Position numbers and translations under genes: made by a program. Under the pieces are notes generated by a model that worked only from the letters and a program-made list of their open reading frames with translations, ran no database searches and was not told the origin of the DNA. This document shows positions 10,301-23,800 of a DNA stretch of 64,000 nucleotides, piece by piece (positions within the stretch are counted from its first letter, which is position 1; the number at the start of each line of letters is the position of its first letter). Origin of the DNA: Cacajao melanocephalus (lineage: Eukaryota > Chordata > Mammalia > Primates > Pitheciidae); contig CAUYLG010039183.1 in the NCBI GenBank assembly GCA_963573385.1, positions 20,620 to 84,619 on the forward strand. Direction: 5' to 3'.

Positions 10301-13300
10301 TAAAACAAATGTACTTAACAGATATATACAGAGCATTCCAACAGCTACAGAATACACATTCGTCTCAACAATACATGGGACAACAATACAATATTATACA
10401 ATACAAGATAGATTATATAACAGGCCACAAAACAAATCTTAACAAATTTGAAAATCTGGAAATAATACAAAATCTCTTTTCTCACCACAATGGTATAAAA
10501 ATAGTAATCAACAACAGGAGAAACTTCAGAAACTTTACAAATACTTGGAAATTAAACAATATACTTATGAATAACCAATGATTTAATGAAGGAATTAAAA
10601 GAGAAATGTAAAATTATTGAGACAAATGGGAAAGACACATCACAGATTGAAACCTGCAGGACACAGCAAAATCAATTCTAAAAGGGAAGTTTACAGCTAT
10701 ATTAGCAAAGATATGAAATCAACCTAAGTGCCCATCAATGGATGACTGAATTTTTTAAAATATGGTATAGATACACAATGAAATGCTTTTCAATCCTAAG
10801 AAATAGTAAGATCATATCTTTTGCACCAACATGGATGGAACATACGATGATTATCTTAAGTGAAACAAATCAGTAACCGAAAGGAAAATATTAAATGTTC
10901 TTTCATAAGCTGGAGTAAATAATGTGTACACATGGATGTAGAGAGTAGATTAATGGACAATGGAGTGTCAGAAGTCTGAAAGAGTTGTCCTGGTGGTGGA
11001 TACTGGAAAATTACTTAATAGGTACAATGTACATTACTTGGGTGATGGATACATTAAAAAGCCCTCACTTGACAACTCCACACTATGCATGTGTACACCA
11101 GAAATTTATACAGATTGAAAAGAAAACAAAACAGAAAGGTCTCAAGTAAACAACCAAATGTTGTATCTTAAGGAATTAGAAAAACAGAAAACAAACTCAA
11201 CTCCAAATTTACACAAGGAAAAAGATAATAAACATTAGAATCTAATGTATATTATTATGTACTTTAATATAATAAATGCAATATTTAACAACCCATAACA
11301 TCATACTGAATGAGGAAATAAATGAAATAGACTATAAAAACATTACACATAATAAATGAAATGAATAATTTTTTTTAAAAAAAATAAGCAAAACTGACAA
11401 ATATTTAGCTAAATTAAGAAAAGAGAAGACTCAAATAAATAAAATCAGATATGAAAAAGGAGGCATTACAAATGATAGCACAGATTTATAAAGGATCATA
11501 AAAGACTGTTATGAACAATTATATTCCAACAAATTGGATAACTTAGAATGAATGAGTAAATTCCTGGATGCATACAATCTGCCAAAATTGAACCATGAAT
11601 AATTAGAAAACTTGAACAAACCAATAATGGTGAGGAAACTAAATCAGTAATAAAAGTCTCCCATCAATGAAGAGTACAAAAACTGATGGATTCATTGCCA
11701 AACTTTATAAAATGTTAAAAAAAACCCTAATACCAATATTTCTATAATTATCACAAAAAATTAAAGAGGAAGGAATCCTTCCACACATATTCTGCAAGGC
11801 ACGCATCGCCCTAATACTAAAACTACACAAAGACACAATATAAAAATGATAATAGAGAGCAATATTCCTGATGAACATAGATGCCAATATCCTTAACAAA
11901 ATATGAGCAAACTGAATTCAATAGCACATTAAAAATATCATTGCCATAATCAAGTGCAATTAATCCCAGGGATGCAGAATGGTTTAACATTTACAAAGCA
12001 ATAAATGTTATATATAACATTAACAGAATGAATTACAAAAGTTATACAATTATTTAAATAATCACAGAAAAGGCATTTCAGAAAATTCAGTATCCCTTTG
12101 TAATACAAAACTTTCTCCAAAAGTATGGAAAGAATGGACCTTTAATATAATAAAGGCCACATATGACAACCCATAACTAACATCATACTAAATGAGGAAA
12201 CCGAAAGCTTTTTTTCTAAGATACCAAACAAGATAAGGATGCCCACTTTTTGACACTTCTATTTAGCATAGAATTGATGTCCTGGTCAGAACAATTAGGC
12301 AAGAGAAAGAAATAAAAGGCATCAAAATTAGAAAGAAAAAACTTAAATTGTTTCTCTTTGCATATGGTATGATTTTATATGTAGCAAACTTTAAAGACTT
12401 CACCAAAAAAACTGTTAGATCTAATAAACAAATTTAGTAAAGTTGCAAGAAACAAAATTAACTTACAAAATTACTAGTGTTTTCATATGCCAGAAGTGAA
12501 CTATCTGTAAAAGAAATCAATAAATTAATCCCATTCTCAATAGCAACAAAAATTAAAATATTTAGTAATAAATTTAACCAAGTAAGTAAAAAAATCTCTA
12601 CACTCAAAACTATAAAACACTGATAAAAGGAAGTGAGGAAGGTACAAATGAGTGGGAAACTACCTCATTGTCATCTGTTAGAGAACAATTGTTAAAATGT
12701 TCATACCATACTACCCACAGCAATTTACAAATTAAATGCAATGCTCATGAAAATACTAATGACATTCTTCACAGAAATAGAAAAAAAATCTTAGAATTTG
12801 TATGGAACACTTAAAAGGCCCAAACAGCAAAAGCAATCATAAACAAAAAAATTAAAGCTGAAGATATCAACCTACCTGGCTCCTAAGTATACTTCAAAGC
12901 TGTAATAAACAAAACAGCATGGTACTTGCCTAAAAGCAGACACATAGCCCAGTGAAACAGAATAGAGTTACAATATAAATCCTTGCATTTAAAACTAACT
13001 GCTTTTTGACAAAGATGCTGAAAACACATAATGAAGAAAGGATTATCTCTTCTATAAATGATATTAGGAAACAGGATATACATATGCAGAGGAAGGAAGC
13101 TAAACTGTGACTCAAGCCATATACAAAAATTAATTCTAAACCAATTCAATAAATGTTTGAATTTCATGTTAGACCTAATTTAAATGTTAGACCTGAAACT
13201 GAAACTACAAGAAGAAATCTTAGGGATAAAAAGATCCATGACATTAGTCTTGGCAAAGATTTTTTTGAAAATGACCTCAAAAGTCTAGGCAACAAAAGCA

Positions 13301-14108
13301 AAAACAGAAATGGGATTACCACAGACTAAAAAGTTTTTGCATAGCAAAGGAAACAATAAATGGAGTAAGAAGAAAATCTATAGATTTAGAGAAATCATCT
13401 AATTATGCTTCTGATAAGGAGTTAATATCCAGAATATACATGGAACTCAAACAACCCATTAACAAGGAAACAGTTAACCATATTATAAAATATGTAAAAA
13501 ACTCAAATAGGCATTTTTCAAGGAAGACATACAAATGACCAACAGGTATTTGAAAAAAAAAAACAAATAACATCACTAATTATTAAAGAAATACAAATGA
13601 AACCGTAATGAGACATTACAGTTAGAATGGCTGTTATTAAAAAGACAGAAGAGAACAAGTATCAGGGAGGATGTGGAGAAAAGAGAGCCCTTATACACTC
13701 TTGATGGGAATGTAACTTAGTGCAGCCATAATTTAAAACATTGTGGAATTTCTTCAAAATATTAAAAGTACAATTACCATTTGATCTAAAAATTCCACTA
13801 CTGAGCATGTATCCAAAAGAAATGAAATAAATATGTTGAAGAGCTATGTTCATTCTTATGTTATTGCAGGACTATTCACAATAGTTAAGTTATGGCATCA
13901 ACAGAAGTGTCCATGAACAGAGGAATGGAAATAATGTGGTATATATACATAATGGAATACTATTTAGCCATAATGGAATGTATTTCTGTCATGTGTGACA
14001 ATGTGGATCAACATGGAGAATATTATTTTAAGTGAAATAAACTAGGTACAGAAAGAAAAATACCACAAGATCTCTCTTATATGTGGAATCTTTAAAAAAG
14101 CAGATCTT

Positions 14109-14401
<293 letters not shown>

Positions 14402-14810
14402 TTAATTTCATAGAAGGGCAGAGTAAAATAGTGGTTACCACAGGATGAAGGGGTTAGTGGGGAGTGAGAGAGGTGGATATGTTTGACTTTGTCCAAACAC
14501 ATATAACTACAGTTATACAGGAGGAAAACAAGTTTATAATAGGCAAATATATAGAGACAGAAATAACTAAGTGGCAGCCTATGGCTAAGGGGTGGGGAAC
14601 AGAGGATAGGTGAGGAATAGGGGAGAAATCTGGGAATGACTGCTAATGGTTAAGGAGTTTCTTGGGAGGTGAAAATGTACTAAAATTGAGTGTGGTGATG
14701 TTTGCACAACTCTGTGAACATACTAAAAATCATTAGATTGTACACTCTCAATGAATGAATTGTATGATATGTTAATTCTATCCTAACAAAGCAGTTTAAA
14801 AATTGAAACA

Positions 14811-16332
14811 GAAGAAATTAGAATATTTTTAAGCATTTACAATTAACTTTACTGTTAAATCAATAAAGAACTCAGTTTTATGTCTAGTTTCTGAAGGATT
14901 ACATACGTATGTCAATATCTCTCTACATAAGAGTATTTAGTTAAGACATAGTTTGTAGCCTTTTAAATTTATTACAATATACATAAACATGTGCATTAGG
15001 CTTACAGAATAATCTATAAATTGTCCTATTTTCTATAGATCAAAAAATTAAACTGATATGTAAAAACATCAAATGAGTTTCTTGCATTTGAATAGTTTAG
15101 AGTAAATGTAACACATTTTTATGTATGTTATATTCAGGACATACTTTCTAATTTTAGCTACCAAATAGAAAACTAGATGAATAATCCAGTTGTACAAAAA
15201 AAATGACAGATATTCTAAGTATTATTTTTTCAGCATATGACATAATTTGCAAAGTATTCCATACTCTGGAATAGTTGAGTATATTTAATATTATTTGTGT
15301 GTTTCATATGATGCAACTAGGGGCTTGTGCTTATGAAAGCAATCCTGTTTTCATTATTAAGGGTGTCATAAGGACCACATATTTAAATGCAGAAAACAGT
15401 GCAGCTAAATTCAAAGGCTCATGAGCAATGAAAAACAGCCAGCTGTTCATATATTTCTGGGGCTGGATTAGTTGCTATGTATTTCAGTCCTTTACTTTGG
15501 GTATACTTTTAAAATGTATTGTGTATGATTTGTATTGAAAATCTTGAGTGCAACATTGATTTCATTCAAGGATTATAGTTCATCCAACTTCAAAGTTGTT
15601 ATCATGGGTATCTAAAATTCTTTGCCAAGTTCTAAGAACCAACTGTATAATCCCAGTTCTGGCACTGCTCCTGTATATTATTCAACAACAGAATTGGATA
15701 GTGTGGAATATTGGTAAAATAACTAAGTCCTTGCATAAACATCTTTAAATACAATTCAGATTTATCACATATTTAGTCATTAAAAGCAATCTTCAGTTTT
15801 AAGAATTCTTTTCTAATTTGAACTTTCAAACTGTTTAGCCTTAATAAAGTTTCTGCCACTGAAATTACTTACTAATTATTTTCATAGTAAGTATGTATTA
15901 ATTAACATGATGCTACATTTTTAAAGTTTCCAAATGTGATCCACATTTGAAAGTGATCTGAAAAAAAAAAAGATTTGATACATTTCTTAATGCAATTTTA
16001 TTTTTTTAAGGCAAAGAGAAGTTTCTTATTCTCAATAAAATCCAATAATTATATTTTCAATACTTTGCCTAAAGTTTTGGGGATAAACATTCCCAACTTT
16101 TCCAATGATAACAGAAGAAATGATGCTAGGTTAATGACAGGTGCACAATATGGCTGATATAGACATAAAAGCAAAGAAGGAAGGAGACTTCTGAAATCTG
16201 TTACACTGAATTGTCTAAGGGAAATACAAGAGTAGCAAAGGAAGGAGTGAGGGTAGATGATTGCCATATAAGATACCTTTCAGATTTCAGATGTTGTTTA
16301 TTTTTCTTTCTTTTTTGTTGTATTTTTATTGG
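14811..16332. other. AT-rich noncoding DNA
   Basis: No gene or clearly nameable repeat is visible. A short A-run lies at 15960-15971. Confidence 0.5.
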
Positions 16333-16991
<659 letters not shown>

Positions 16992-17142
16992 ATTAATATA
17001 TAACATACACATATAGAAAAGTGCATAAATAATAAGCATTGTTTGATAATTTTCATATGGAGCATAACCCATTAATGTAGCTTACACATTTCAATATGTT
17101 TGCTGCCAATTTTAGGAGTTCCATTAGATATATGTATTATTC

Positions 17143-17838
17143 TGTAACCGGGTGGCAGGATGACAGGAGCTCAGCTCCTTCCCAGTGCTCACCAAAGATG
17201 TAACCGGGTCGCCGCACAGGGGCTCAGCTCCCTCCCCGTTCCACAAAAGATGTAACCAGTGTTACATCCAGGTTCTTGGGCTCACTTGTCCCAGGAATGG
17301 GGAAAGGGCCCTGGAGGCAAGGTGAGCTTACCATTCAAGTAAATATTGGATCCAAGAGTTTAGCAGAAAGTGATTTATTAGGCAGAGAGACAGAGAGAGA
17401 AGAGCTCCCCCACTGCTGTGGGAGGGGAATCCGAAGGGGATATTCATATAGGGAGAGAGGGAAAGACAGCTCCCATGTTGCCATGGGAGGGGATCCAGAG
17501 AAGGAGTCTGTACAAGTAAGGAGCAGGGGGATTTTAACCCTGGAGTTACCCATTCATGTTCTCATCAAATGAGAGGAGTTCTTTCAAACTTCCTCTGAAT
17601 TGATTGATCTTCGACTCTGATGCTGAATTAGCTGCTAGGTCCGCAATTAGAGCCCCCTCCTCCCAGAGCTTTTTGCAGGCTTTTTAAACAAAGGAGCTCA
17701 CCTGGAATTTCTACCTAGCTTGCACAGGAAAGTTAGACTAAGAACTTTATATTCCTGGATGGGTGGGTGGATGGAGGTATTGCACTGGGTAATTCCTGCC
17801 TTTGAAACACAGGCAATTTTCCTTATCACAGTCCCTCA
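17143..17838 (-). mobile_element. Solo class I ERV LTR with 4-bp target duplication
   Basis: The 696-bp LTR runs from tgtaaccggg at 17143 to cagtccctca at 17838, with TG and CA termini. It is flanked by attc at 17139-17142 and 17839-17842. It matches the provirus LTR at 6.8-7.35 kb through its core (gtgatttattaggcagagag and the ctcctcccag block). No internal retroviral sequence is attached, so it arose by recombination between two LTRs. Its 3' end (minus sense) contains two extra tandem copies of a 52-56 bp segment starting at 17143 and 17199, with a third start at 17251. Open frames within it are chance. Confidence 0.85.
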
Positions 17839-18500
17839 ATTCTGTTCTTGCATTGCTATAAAGAAACACCTGAGACTAGATTGTTTACTTAAAAAAAAAA
17901 AAGGTTTAAGTGGCTCACAGTCCCACAGGCTTTACAGGAAGCATGAGTCCAGCATTTGCTGGGTTTCTGAGTAGGCCTCAGGAAACTTACAATAATGGCA
18001 GAAGACAAAGGGGAAGCAGGCTCTTCTTACATGGCCAAAGCAGGAGAAAGAGAGAGATGAGAGAAAAGGATGGCTACACACTTTTAAACAACCAAACATC
18101 ATGATAACTGTCACAAGAATAACACTAGAGGGATGGTGCTAAACCATAAGAAACACCCAGGATCCAATCACCTCCTACCAGGCCCCACCTCTAGCATTGG
18201 GGATTACATTTCAACATGAGATTTAGTTTGGGACTCAGATCCAAACCGTATTATTCACCCCCTGTTCTTTCCCAAATCTCATGTCTTTCTCATATTTTGA
18301 AATGCAATCATGCCTTCTTAATAGTCTCCCAAAATCCTACCTCATTCTGGCATTAACTCGAAAGTTCAGTTAAAATTCTCATCTGAGACAAGGCTAGTCC
18401 CTTCTGCCTATGAGTCTGTAAAATTAAAAAAAAAAATTAAAAGAGAAGGTAGTTACTTCCAAGATACAAGGGGGTACACACACTGGATAAGTATAATGCT

Positions 18501-18551
18501 TCCAAAAGAGAAAAATTGGCCAAAAGAGAGAAATTGGCCAAAAGAGAGGGG
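18501..18551. repeat. Short tandem repeat inside MaLR internal region
   Basis: The phrase ccaaaagagagaaattgg is repeated with small changes about two and a half times between 18501 and 18551. Confidence 0.8.
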
Positions 18552-18594
18552 CTAGAGGACTCATGCAAGTCTGAAACCCAGTAGTCATTAAATG

Positions 18595-19197
18595 TTAAAA
18601 CTCCAAAATAATCTTCTTTGATCCATGCCCCACGTCCAAGTCATATTGATGCAATGGGTGGGTTTCCAAACCCTTGGGCAGCTCCTGCTTTATGGCACTG
18701 CAGGGCTCAGCCTCCATGGCTTCTGTCAAGGAATGGCATTGAGTGCCTGTGGCCTTTCCAGGCAAATGGTACAAACTGTCAAAAGATCTACCATTCTGGG
18801 GTCTAGAGGACAGTGGCCCTCTCCTCATAGCTCTACTAGGCCATGGGCCCAGTGGGGACACTGTGTGGAGGCTCCAACTGCACATTTTCCCTATATCCTG
18901 CCTTTTAGGTGTTCTCCATGAAGGCTCTGCCCCTTCAGCAGACTTCTGCCTGGACATCCAGGCTTTTGCATACATCCTCCAAAATCTATGTGGAGGCTTC
19001 CAAGCCTCAACTCTTGCACTCTGTGCACCCACAGGCTTAACACCACATAGATCCCACCAAGGCTTATGGCTTGTACTCACTAAAGCAGTGGCCTGAGTTA
19101 TACCTGGGTCAGCTGGAGCTGGAGCAGCTGGGCTGCAGGGAGCAGTGTCTTTAGGCTTCACAGAGTGGTGGGCCCAGGGCCTGGCCCATAAAACCAT
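18595..19197 (-). pseudogene. Degenerate MaLR internal (gag-like) open frame, 200 codons
   Basis: This is the longest uninterrupted reading frame in the window: 200 codons on the minus strand, inside the internal region of the MaLR element. The protein is rich in Pro, Ser, Trp and Arg and has no motif I can identify with confidence. MaLR internal regions contain a gag-like frame and no intact pol. Its length is helped by the locally higher GC content, which makes stops rarer; overlapping open frames on the plus strand (18618-19096) show the same effect. I treat it as a remnant, not a working gene. Confidence 0.55.
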
Positions 19198-20212
19198 TCC
19201 TCTCTCCTAGGCTTCAGAGCCTGTTGACAGAAGGGGCTGCTGCAAAGGTCTCTGAAATGCCTTTGAGGTCTTTTTCCTACTTTCCTGATTTTCAGTACAT
19301 GCCTTTCTTTTAGTTATGCAAATGTATCCAGCCTGCTTGAATTCCTCACTTGAAAATGGGTTTTTCTTTTCTACCACATTGCCAGGTTGCAAATTTTCCA
19401 AACTTTTATGCTCTCATTCCCATTTAAATATAAATTCCTGTTTCAGGTCATTTCTATGTTCACACATATGAGCATAAGTTGTTAGAAGCATCCCTTGAAC
19501 ATTTTGCTGCTTAGAAATATTTTTCCTCCAGAAACCTTAAATTATTACCCTCTAGGCCAAAGTTCCACACATTCCCTAGAGCAAGGCCACTGCAGCCAAT
19601 CTCTTTGCTAGTGAATAATAAAAGTGGCCTTTGCTCCAGTTCCCACTAAGTTCCTCAATTCCATCTGAGACCTCCTCAGCCTGTACTTACTGTCCATAAC
19701 CCTACCAGCATTTTGGTCATAACTATTTAACAAGTCTCTAGGAAGATGAAGATAAACATTTTCCCACATTTTCCTCACATCTGAGCTCTCCAAACTCCTC
19801 CACCCTCTCTTTGACAGCCTGTTCCAAAGTCACTTCCACATTTTCATTCATCTTTATAGCAATGCCCTAGTCCTCATTACCAGTTTTCTGTATTAGAATG
19901 CACATACCTGTAAAGAAATAACTGAGACAAGATAATTTATAAAGTAAATAACTTTTAATTGGATCACAGTGCTGCAGGCTTTTAGGAGACTTACAATCAT
20001 GGCAGAAGGCAAAGGGAAAGCAAGCTCGTTTTACATGGCCAGAGCATTTTTCATGACCCCATGATTCAATCACTTCCCACCAGGCCTCACTTCTACCACT
20101 GGGAATTATATTTCAACATGAGCTTTGGGTGGGGATACAGGTCCAGATCATAACAGCATTCTTTCATTTACATCACACCGAAAGCAATCATTTGTTTGCA
20201 TTGCTCTTTAAC

Positions 20213-20238
20213 TGTGTGTGTGTGTGTGTGTGTGTGTA
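20213..20238. repeat. (TG)n microsatellite
   Basis: Thirteen uninterrupted TG units follow the MaLR element. A potential polymorphic marker. Confidence 0.95.
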
Positions 20239-20289
20239 TCACAGAGAGAGATGCAATAGCTGCATTTTTGTCACTAGGTTATTTAGCTC

Positions 20290-20830
20290 AACATTAGCTT
20301 CTGAAATTGATTTGTTTTGTTGTGCATATTTGCAGTCCACTCATTACCATTACTTTGCATCACCATTGGTTGAATATAACATAGTTCAGTTATTTATTCT
20401 ACTGCTTATGAACATTTGGGTAGTTTTTAGTTTGGGGCAATTAGAAATGTTACTTCTATGAACATTCTTATATATGTCTTAACTGAACATATGTACGCAT
20501 TTCTATTGGGTATATAACTAGAAATAAAATTACTGGGTTCATATATTCAGTGTTAGGAGATGCTGCCAAAAAAGTCTTCCTCATTGATTGTGCCAATTTG
20601 CATTCCCTCTACCTCTCTGAAGGAAAGCTCCCAGGTTGCACCACCTTGCCTGCACTTGCCATTGCCAGAACTTTCCATTTTAGCTATTCTGATGTATGTG
20701 TAACGGTATCTGAATGTGATTTCGATTTCTGCTTCTTTATACCTACTGAAGTTGTGAATCTTATGTTCTTTGACCTATTTACTTTAATCAGATTGAAAAT
20801 ATTTCATCCACTAAACGGATGCGAATCTTA
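20290..20830 (-). mobile_element. Old L1 fragment, antisense
   Basis: In reverse, the sequence follows the end of L1 ORF2 and its junction with the 3' region: the landmark strings tatgaacatt, attgggtatataactag, attactgggttcatat and a ccaatttgcattccctc-like stretch occur in the expected order. Divergence is high, suggesting an L1M subfamily. The two plus-strand frames across it (20129-20461 and 20550-20831) are antisense repeat frames. Confidence 0.7.
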
Positions 20831-20850
20831 ATTTGGCTGGAAAAATAGCA

Positions 20851-23800
20851 TTACTGCCTCATGTATAGCTATAATCAAAGCTGAACGTGACAGAGGAGAG
20901 AGGAGTTTAGTTGTATTCTGTTATAAGACTTCTACTGTAACATTATCTCTCCTTAGGTCTACTCCTGGTCCCATTGACTTACTGGTATTACATAAGATAT
21001 TAAATTTGTATAAATTGAAAAAGTTTACTCATATGCATATAAACAGTTTTAAAACGTAAGAATGAACCAATCATAAGTTTCATCTTTTTCATATCACCTA
21101 TTTTTTGTATATGTCTTCTCACATATTTGCTTTAGAACCTTAATTGTGTTGTCTATATAAGTTAATTTTTAAGTCTACTAGGTTATCATCCTACTAACAT
21201 GCATAACTATTGTTGCAGCAGTGTTTATATCAATTTTTTAGAATTATGTGGGAGAAAAGAGCCATGTCTCTTAATTTCAAAATTTAAGATATTATTTAGT
21301 AAACAACAAAACTGAATCTCCTATCCAGAAATCTGAAGCACTTCATAATATCAAGCTTCCCTATTTTACACACATTGTTTTATTTAGATCTTCATTGTCT
21401 CTTAAATTAATAATTGGCATCTTTTCTTATCATATAGATTTACCTTAAGTGTCTTTTCATCATTATTTCCATCACATTTGCTACCTGAGATATTTTTTGC
21501 AAATAGCAAACGTTAGTAAATTTTATATTCTCCCTTGATTCTCTGTTGTCTAAAAGAATTTCTGCTTGGCTCTGTACGTTCTCTGTATCTTCATCATGAG
21601 GAATACATACTTTGTCTTTTTATTTCCAACTATTATTTCTCATTTTTGACCTAATTTTTAAATACTTCAGTTTTCCTTGATTTAGTTCTGTGGCACCCGT
21701 TTTCTGCTGCTATTTCCTTCTAACTTAGATATTTACAACTCTCACTCTGTTACCTTCATACATGGACATTTACTAAAGTTATACTTTATGCTCCTTTCTT
21801 TTCTGTATTCACATACTGTCTCTCGATCCTCTCAGCTGTTCTTAGAATGTAAATATTACCTCAATGTAAATAAAATAAAATTTGGCTGCTACCTCTACTT
21901 CTGAAATTAAAAGATTCATATCTTGGGTTCGTATGAAATAAAACATCTGTCAGGCACAAAGATAACGGAAACAGTATACCCCAGTATGGACATATGTAGT
22001 CATGGCATATTAACTACATTCACATATTGTTCAGTTCCACTTGTAGTTGTACGTGCATGAATTTTAAAGCTGAATATTCTTGTGCCATATCACTTGAGTG
22101 ACCCTAAGTAAGTTAGTTTCCTCCATTACATCTCATTTTCCCTATTTGTGAAAATAGGAATTTTTCATAGAAAAATAAAAATATAAATTGTCTTCTTTGT
22201 ATCAACCTAAAAATGCAAAAAATGTGCCTGAAGCCTGGCTCACAGTCCTGTTTACTTGAAAATATATGGCTTTCACATTTTCATGATCCTGTGGAATTTA
22301 TTGTTTAGAAAGTATAAATACTAAGTGCTAGAATATTCAGTATATTGTAGAATGAGTGCAAAACTTATCCTATATGCAGGCTGTGGCTGTGACTTGAGAT
22401 GTAGTACTGAGAAGTACAGTATTATTTTTCATTTGAGTTGTCCCTAGGGCATTGTGGTTTTAACACACATCTGAGTACCTTGTTTAAGATTTACATTCTT
22501 TTCTCTTTGTTTAATTTGAATGGATTTGAATCTTACAGCTTTTAGGTTTGAATGCACCACTTTTGTAAAATTATTTTTTGACAAATAATCAAAAAAAGTA
22601 AAACATATTTTTCCCTTTTATAAAAAATTTTCTGTAGTCTAACTCTGACACATTACCTGATTGCCTGTCTAAAACTCTTTGTCTGTTTAGGTTTTATTAT
22701 GAATATTGTTGTAAATTATAAAATGCTTAAATCAAAAGGAATATAATAAAATGTATTTTATTTTTTATATGTTATGTCTGTTGCTTTTGAGAAGAAAACT
22801 TTATGTCAATAAACTCACAACCTGAACAGGAAAAAAATGTGAAGCATTTCATAACTTGCTTATTTTGATTTAAAACAAAAAGTCTCTCACATACTCATGT
22901 GGTGTTTGCAATCTAACAGTTATCCAGGGACCTAAACCATCATTTCATGAAGGAAGTTGAATGTTTATCCAGCCCCAAGTGCACTTAACATGGCAGTCAG
23001 TGCAGACACTATAAACAACCCTCTCTCTGAGTGTATATATAAATTAATGTATCTCTCCAAAGAGTGATCACTGGGTACTTCCTATTAGTCAATTTATCCA
23101 CTTGGTTAAAGATGACTGTTCATATTTTATTTTGAAGAACTCTCTTAGTTATTAATTTGAGACAAAGAAACAGAACAGCCAATTTACCTTAGCTACTGAA
23201 AGTTGTGAGCAGAGAATTGGACACTTTATGCTGTTTTATACGTGCACAGATTCAGCAGGAAGAGCAAATATAAAGTTTAAACCATTATTTTTTATATAGG
23301 TGCAAATGCAGATAAGCCCTTGATCTTTTAGTCATATAGAATCTGTAGTTAATTGACAAAAAATGTACCTCTTTCCAAAAATATTATATTATAAAGTGAT
23401 TATGAAGGTCCATGCTGAATGAAAAACTAATTTATTAGATAATATGGATTGTTTTGACTTTAGACACATTGTGAGCTAAATAGAAACTTATTTCAGCAGC
23501 AGTAGTTTTTAACGTTTTTATATAAAAGTGTTTTTTTTTTACAAGAGAGATTCATGCTATGATTAATTTGAAGTGCAGTTCGTTTTGCTGATAAGATCTT
23601 TGCATGGAAATGCATGATGTACATAAGATAGAGTGTTTTAACACAAAATATTTGAAAATAATGTTTAATTCTGTCAAATTTCTAAGAAATTATAAGGTAA
23701 ATTATTGTATCTCCAAAATATCTTATAAGTATGAATTAAGGTCATTATCTACAGAATTATCTTAAACCTGTGTTTTCAGGGAAAATACGCTTTTATTTTT

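Larger units (their letters stand above)
17133..20155 (-). mobile_element. MaLR element (MST/THE1-type), LTR-internal-LTR
   Basis: Left LTR: 17133-17142 plus 17839-18253, interrupted by a solo class I LTR. Internal region: 18254-19888. Right LTR: 19889-20155. Both LTRs read, in reverse, the MaLR features: an opening tgtatta, then a gctataaagaaacacc-like stretch, cttacaatcatggcagaag-like block, ccaatcacctcc, and an end near a ccaaaccgtatt motif. The right LTR is shorter by internal deletion. The internal part resembles MaLR internal sequence, begins tcaccccctgttctttccc next to the left LTR, and carries a degenerate gag-like frame. MaLR elements are nonautonomous relatives of ERVL that amplified in early mammals and primates. 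Confidence 0.8.

Noticed and set aside
20129..20461. 110-codon plus-strand frame
   Set aside because: It includes a CVCVCVCV run from the (TG)n microsatellite and antisense L1.
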